Source: Parapristionchus giblindavisi
Lineage: Eukaryota > Nematoda > Chromadorea > Rhabditida > Diplogasteridae
DNA length: 64,000 nucleotides
Direction: 5' to 3'
NCBI GenBank assembly: GCA_943737045.1
Contig: CALSFV010000220.1
Location: 372,001 to 436,000, forward strand
Shown: positions 58,388-64,000 of the stretch, one piece after another
Layout: each line of letters opens with the position of its first letter
How positions within the stretch are numbered: position 1 is the stretch's first letter
The notes under the pieces: generated by a model
Seen by the model: the letters and a program-made list of their open reading frames with translations, nothing else
The model's database searches: none
Told to the model about the DNA's origin: nothing
Position numbers and translations under genes: made by a program

Positions 58388-59325
58388 GTAAGTCGTTTAT
58401 TCATTGATCTCTTGGAAGTTTATTGTAGTCTTGAATAGTCTGATGAGCTGATTGTTAGGAATGAATGTTAGAATGATGTAAATGAATAAAAGAATCTGTT
58501 AGATATTAACTCATATTATTTGACACTATTTCATCACCAATGGTAATCCCAAGTCCCTTTTCCTCTATCTATTCATCTATTACTTTGTTTTCTTCTTTAT
58601 CTGATCTCTTCTATCCATACTATCTCTCTATCTCTGTTATCTCTTCAATCACTACACTATCTCTCTCATCCTCTTCTATCTAATCATTCCTCATGATATA
58701 AAATGTATTCATCATCTATTCGTTTATTCTCTTTTTTCATCATGATCCTTCATGTGTGGTCTCTTCTTTATTCTCTCAGTTGATCGTAGAGATAGAATGA
58801 ATGAGTAGATGGAATGAAGAGGGAAGAGGAGAGGGGATGGATAAGAAGGTAGAAGAGGCTTAATTGATTCCATCCTCATTCTCTATCTCTCATACCTCCC
58901 CTCTTCTTCTTATTCCAATACTTTTTTGTATGTGTGTCCTCCTCTCATTTCCACTTGGAATACGAGATGAAAAGGGGAGAGGGAGGAGAGGGGGACAATG
59001 CCTCACTTGGTTTGATTCAAATGATGTATTGGACTAATGTAACTGAAGGGATAATATCAACTGTATAGTAGTAATATATAATAGATATCCACGCATATCT
59101 ATCTCTCTTATCATTGTATATGACAGATGTTAATGAGATGATGATATGATACAGTAATCTATCTATTTATCATGTCTTCCCTATCATTCCAGTAGAATGC
59201 TTACACGAGTAGAAGGGGAGTGTATTGTATTGTGAGGGGATCAATGAATACTAATCTATTGTTGATGATAAGGAACAACAAAAAATTGATGCAGTGTTGC
59301 AGAGAGTTGGAGAGTGAGAGTGAGA

Positions 59326-59370
<45 letters not shown>

Positions 59371-59919
59371 GCAAGGGAGGGAAGAGTAGATAGAGGAAGA
59401 TGTTTATGTATTTGAGATGATGATGATAGTAAGAATCTCTACCATCCATTGATTATGTCATTAGTGTTAGTATTACGAGTGCGAAAGAGGTCATGTACTA
59501 TGAAAAGTGTAGTATACGAAAGACAAGGAGAGGAACGGCCTGGCACCCGCTCTGCACTCTCTCTCTTCCCCCCTCTCTCCCCTCCCTCTCCCTCTCTCCC
59601 TCCCTCTCCCCCTCCCCTCTCTCGTCCAATAGAAGTATCCCTCTAGTATCCTCGATATAATCTCTTTCTCTATTCCTCTCAGATGTTCTCTTCTCTCTCA
59701 TAAACAGCGGGTTTTCGCTAGAGGAAGCGATTCAACCTTTTTGACTCCTCCTCCCCTCTCTCCTCCTCCCTTTCCCTCTCTCCCTCTCCCTGTTCCTCCC
59801 ACCTTTCATCTATTCCATCAAAATAATAAAGATGAATCTAAATATAGTGAGAATATATTTACTATATTATGACCATATTATGATGATAAGAAGAAGGAGA
59901 AGCCAATGGTTGTTTATGA
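58388..59919. other. low-complexity intergenic region
   Basis: CT/GA-rich blocks alternate with AT-rich DNA. A (GA)n run lies at 59306-59368 and CCCTCTCC-rich tracts at 59562-59625 and 59745-59800. Open frames here follow the simple repeats and are not believable genes. Confidence 0.6.
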
Positions 59920-60726
59920 CATAGGTCGAAAAGTATGTCCCAAGGTACATAGCCTGACCGCATTTTGGGATTTTTTTGGAAAACCTGACCGCATTTAGCA
60001 ACAAAAAATGGGTTTGCAGGCTGTTATCAACTGCATTGTGGGGCATTCCACGCAGTATTGCCCATTAGACTGACACACCACGCACCATACACTACAATTC
60101 GCAAAACCGTTGCTTTCAACCTATGTTCTTGCTTTAAAGTGGAATATCTTTACCAGATGTCGACGAATTGTTTTGATTTTTTTGAATATAACATGGCAAT
60201 ATACACAGCTAACTATAAAATCAGCCGCAATAAGGAAAATATCAGCAGCACCATGCTTTTTCATCAAAAATGACAGATTTAGGGCCATGTTCAACGTATG
60301 TTCCATGGAATTAAACTTTTATTTTTTTAATATTTATATATTATATTTGCGAAATGCGGCAGATTTTTCTTGTAGTATTTTTCATGCTCTTTCTTTTGAT
60401 ATATGGATGTCAAGGTTTGCATTGCATATTGAACTAGAAAATCGCAGATGAAATATTGCAGTGATTTACAACTTCAATGAATTTATTAATTTTAAACACA
60501 TTTCTATATTACATTTCAAAATGCGTCAGATTTTTTAAAATAGTATTTGACATGCTCTTTCTTTTGGTGTATGGATGCCAATGTTTACATTGCATATTCC
60601 GCTTGAAAATCACAAAAGTTTCTGAAAAAATCGAAAAATCAGACCGCATTTTGACCGAAAATTTTCCAAAAAATCGAAAAACCGGACCGCATTTTGAAAA
60701 CCAAGAACATAGCTATTCGACCTATG
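59920..60726. mobile_element. possible MITE with CATAGGTCGAA ends
   Basis: CATAGGTCGAAAAGTATGTCC and CATAGGTCGAATAGCTATGTTC (inverted) bound 807 bp. GACCGCATTT units recur near both ends. AT-rich interior without an ORF. Confidence 0.6.
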
Positions 60727-61342
60727 ATTCGCACATTTGAACCCTGTGTCAACGGATGCTACCCATGCATGACATACATCGATTTGTAAATATAAATATA
60801 GATTATATAGATTTAACATTTAATTTACTATATTTCAGAAGTTGGTCAACAATTCTATCGTGTAAAGAATTATTTTATCATCATAACCAGGTACGTCTTA
60901 ATTTCTTAAATTCATTTTGTTTCTTGCAGGATAATAGCATTGGTTATTAGTTTGGAAATAGGTTATCATTTACGACAACTATGATGATTAACTGGCCTAG
61001 TAGGACTTCGTGTGCCTTGGTTAACGGGTACTTTTTTTACCTTTACGATGGTTGACAATTTTCAGCATTTCAGAGTTACTTATATTATTCTTTTTTTTAA
61101 TGAATAATGTCACATGTGGAAGTAATGATAAGGTACGGTATTTAAAAACATATATTATGCACATTATTAATGATTATTAATGATCCATTTCCAGACAACT
61201 ATTGGTGTATTTTACCTATGGATGTAGTCTTGCTGCAACAAATTCGTTGAGACAGTTAGATATGTTTTACGTTATTTACTTTTTTTGAGATTATATTATT
61301 AGTATTCTCTTATACTCTATATTATTTTCATAAGTAATACTA
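60727..61342. other. intergenic region
   Basis: AT-rich, no exon seen with confidence. Confidence 0.4.
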
Positions 61343-61397
<55 letters not shown>

Positions 61398-61399
61398 GT
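61343..61399. repeat. (AAT)n microsatellite
   Basis: About 18 AAT units. Confidence 0.9.
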
Positions 61400-61452
61400 A
61401 ATAGTATTATTAATTTATTTCTGAACGACGATGCTTTGTGGAACCATTTCAG

Positions 61453-61546
61453 TTTTCACCGATTCGATCGGCTGATGATTGTAGTATCCAAGATGACGAA
61501 AGGCTTCTCATGCTACAGCGGAGATTTTGGGATATACTCAACCCGG
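61453..61546 (+). CDS. candidate exon, unknown gene
   Basis: A TTTCAG acceptor and a GG/gttggt donor bracket 94 nt open in one frame (SIQDDERLLMLQRRFWDIL), with codon use that looks coding compared with its flanks. It could belong to the same + strand gene as the PH exon, but phase and order cannot be tested without intermediate exons. Confidence 0.25.
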
Positions 61547-63546
61547 GTTGGTTTCAACAGACTTTTTAGTTTATTTTATTGTACAGTCAAAACGAGAAAG
61601 TGAAACGTTTGTGTCAAAAGTTCACAAGATTTTGAAATTTGACCATCAGTGAGCTTGCCTAATTGACCTGAGAATTGAAAAAAAAAGTAGAATTCGCTGT
61701 GCTATTTTGTGAAACTGGTATACGGTAGGATTTTCTACAGTATACTTTTCTTATTCATGCGGTGATCCAAACTGTGCAAATTAGTTGTAAAGAGTCGAAT
61801 TTTGGCACAAATGTTTCACTTTTTCTGTCGGTATTGCCCTGACAAATTTGCTTGACGACGTCAGTGTTTGTAGTGTGGTGGATCTTTAGTGGAAAAACCT
61901 GAGTGAATGTGGGTACTGCAAGAAGTTACCGTAAGGATCGTTCAACACTGGATGACCGTTATGCGGTGTTACATTTGTGAGACGTTGACTATCAACTTAA
62001 CGTTTGGAGATGCTTAGTCCCGTGGAAATCCTGGGTCATAAAATTACTGTACAAACTTACGGTAGCAATTATTGATCGATAGTTACGGTTACTTTTTACC
62101 ATACCCCAATTGACCTCCAGTGTTTTCCAATCGAGACTCAATACAGTTGACGGGCACGTCAAGGTCTCGCAAATGTAACACCGCATTACTTTCTACAGTA
62201 ATCCAATGCCACCTCGGGATTTTCCATTTGTGTTGTAGGCGTTGTCAAGATTCATAGAATTATCTCTCACACATCTTTCTTTTAAAAATATTTTGTTTAT
62301 TCCAGGTTGTCTGATGATTTTCTGTTATCTTGTTTGATCAATTTATCTTATCGTGGAGGGATTTCAATTATCCAGGTAAGAATGCAATAACATTTAATCT
62401 CTTAAACTTTTCAGTTTATTTATTTTAATATACTGTTACTGATTGATTGATGGGTGGATGTTGAGTATTGAAGTACTTGTTGAATATAAAGAAGGCGAGT
62501 TTTTTTTTATAAAACAGTCTTTAACAAACCATAGTATAGGACGGTTGACCGATGCCGACTTTATCCCGATAAATTGTGAATTAGCTTTTTTTCTAATTGT
62601 AATTCTTTATTTTCAGAGTATAATACAAGGAACATTGCAGTTATTTACTACTGGTCGTCGTTTGAAGTTATTCTTGGATCGTTGTATTGTTTTTTTGTAC
62701 ACCTTGATGTGTTTTGTAGATAAATTCTTTTTCCCAAGTCACTTGCATTGTCATTGCATATTATTTACTGTATGAATAATTATGAATATATTCCAATATT
62801 CACGTAAAAAGCTGCAAAAGATGCATCGGATGGGGATCGAACCAGCAAAGGGGCAGCCCGCCGTGCGGGGTCTACCCCCTTTATACATTGAATGTATAAA
62901 GGTTTATACATATGTAATCGGTGCGGAAATAGTGATACATTGAATGTATAAATATGTATACATTTTTCTCTGTATGCACAACAAACGATTAACTCTCATA
63001 ATCTCATTCGACGGCTAAGACTCACAAAAATTGGATAATAATTCAACAAGATCAATCAAATCAATCAACCAATCGATAAATGCCCAAATCTACCGTTCTC
63101 TACTCCAACACCGTACCTGCAATTGTCGTCCATTCTCCGACGCGCACAGCGATCTGATTGAATTATTGTGTACAATTGTAGTGTCACTCATCACTCAATC
63201 TATCACTCAAATGAATTTTTTCTGTCAATTTCATCACGGAAATTATAACTTATTGAACTAATAATGCGAAGGGACAACGTGGAAAGCGTAGAAGAATGAA
63301 ACAGAATGAAGATGATTTTTTTTTTTACTTTGACTGTTAGAGGCCAGGGAAGAGAAACTAAGCATTGAAAAAAGAGGAAAAGTACACAATTAACGAAAAG
63401 CATAATTACGAGGTGAATGCAATGCATACAAAAATGGACAAAGGCGAGATCAAGATGAGATTATGGTAGGGTAGAGGCTACAGTAATCCACGAGAGGTAA
63501 AAATGTACGGTAGAATACTGTAGTAGAACCCTTGTGGTGTTTGGTC
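61547..63546. other. intergenic region with tRNA-like piece
   Basis: No gene recognised. At 62818-62885 (minus) a B-box-like GGTTCGATCCCC lies in a GC-rich 60-bp island, perhaps a worn tRNA or SINE piece. A TACATTGAATGTATAAA palindrome is repeated at about 62884 and 62936. Confidence 0.4.
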
Positions 63547-63951
63547 TTAGTCATCGGTCTTGGTGAGGGCCGGATCAGCGATAATGTAATCAGTGTCGAG
63601 GTTCGAGTACTTGGACACGTTCTTGGAGAGGAAAACGAGCAGATCGTGAAGATGTCTGAAACAGGGAAGCGTATTGATTATTGATTGATTTGGTATCGAT
63701 TGATTTACATGTTTACTGTGGTCCCGAATGGAGTGCAACCCAGTGGATAATATCATAAGTTCAAGAAAAATTCGGGACCTCTCGGAATACCGAATCTTGA
63801 ATTAACGGAATCCTTGCAATAGCAAACGGGGACAGCGCGCCTACAGTAACCCGATCGATAGAATACCGTAACCCGATTAAGCAACAAAGCATACTTGAGA
63901 ATCATGACACGGGACTTCTCGTTGTACTGCCCCTGGATGAGAGGGCCGATT
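63547..63951 (-). CDS. C-terminal exons of an unidentified conserved gene
   Basis: Two exons on minus, 63895-63951 and 63547-63655, join in phase (AA/A codon) and end at TAA. The 55 residues include GPLIQGQYNEKSRVMILK and HLHDLLVFLSKNVSKYSNL, an amphipathic helical pattern, then an acidic end. Codon use is GC-rich and strongly biased, as in a highly expressed gene, unlike its surroundings. The acceptor before the first exon (CATTCCAG) shows the gene continues beyond the window. I do not recognise the family. Confidence 0.7.
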
Positions 63952-64000
63952 CTGGAATGTGGTGTATTGATTTTTTATAATAAAATAAAAAATTTAAACA

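Noticed and set aside
59201..59701. Leu/Ser- and Arg/Glu-rich ORFs
   Set aside because: They translate GA/CT simple repeats.
62818..62885. Possible tRNA on the minus strand
   Set aside because: Only a B box is convincing; no paired acceptor or anticodon arm found.

Overview
This window looks like nuclear DNA of a nematode, probably rhabditid-like. The signs are many small introns (some only 45-60 bp) with GT...TTTCAG borders, TTACGGTAG and ACTGTAGTCTAC type repeats, a one-domain secreted ShKT peptide and a tandem CYP4-clan P450 cluster. The DNA is AT-rich and crowded with fold-back (palindromic) DNA elements, MITEs and microsatellites. There is no bacterial gene organisation. All gene models were spliced by eye; exon phases were checked, but exon edges may be off by a base or so.

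Layout. 1-7954: a degenerate tyrosine-kinase-like gene (+) whose early intron carries an antisense 5.4-kb LTR retrotransposon (263-5703). Its two 691-bp LTRs are identical by eye, and its one long ORF encodes Gag plus aspartic protease but no reverse transcriptase, RNase H or integrase. 8498-8776: two facing tRNA-Cys-like pseudogenes. 9130-11639: nested transposon debris. 11319-13056: a GNAT / glycine-N-acyltransferase-like gene. 13793-14198: a 64-aa ShKT peptide gene. 16344-39769: four P450 genes, all on +; the last three share one 11-exon structure. They are separated by intergenic DNA that includes a 2.2-kb near-perfect palindrome (29503-31727).

39770-44365 is repeat-rich: a mariner fragment, a 126-bp minisatellite and a MITE between direct repeats. 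44366-50321 (-) holds C-terminal exons of a SUMO-activating enzyme subunit 2 (UBA2) homologue. One exon is interrupted by a 741-bp hAT-type element with an 8-bp target duplication, and an intron carries a fold-back transposon with tRNA-like sequences in its arms and a DDE transposase fragment in its loop. 53837-56246 (-) holds the C-terminal two thirds of exocyst subunit SEC3/EXOC1, with a possible frameshift; its N-terminal exons were not found and a palindrome lies where they would be expected. 58247-58387 (+) is one PH-domain exon. 63547-63951 (-) is the 3' end of an unidentified conserved gene that runs off the window.

The strongest candidates for something unusual are the Gag-protease-only LTR element with a duplicated protease C-terminal module and hairpin-organised LTR repeats, the hAT insertion in the UBA2 exon, the tRNA-armed fold-back transposon, and the dense population of unrelated long fold-back families. 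The host genes are ordinary: detoxification or fatty-acid P450s, acyl transfer, SUMO activation and exocytosis.
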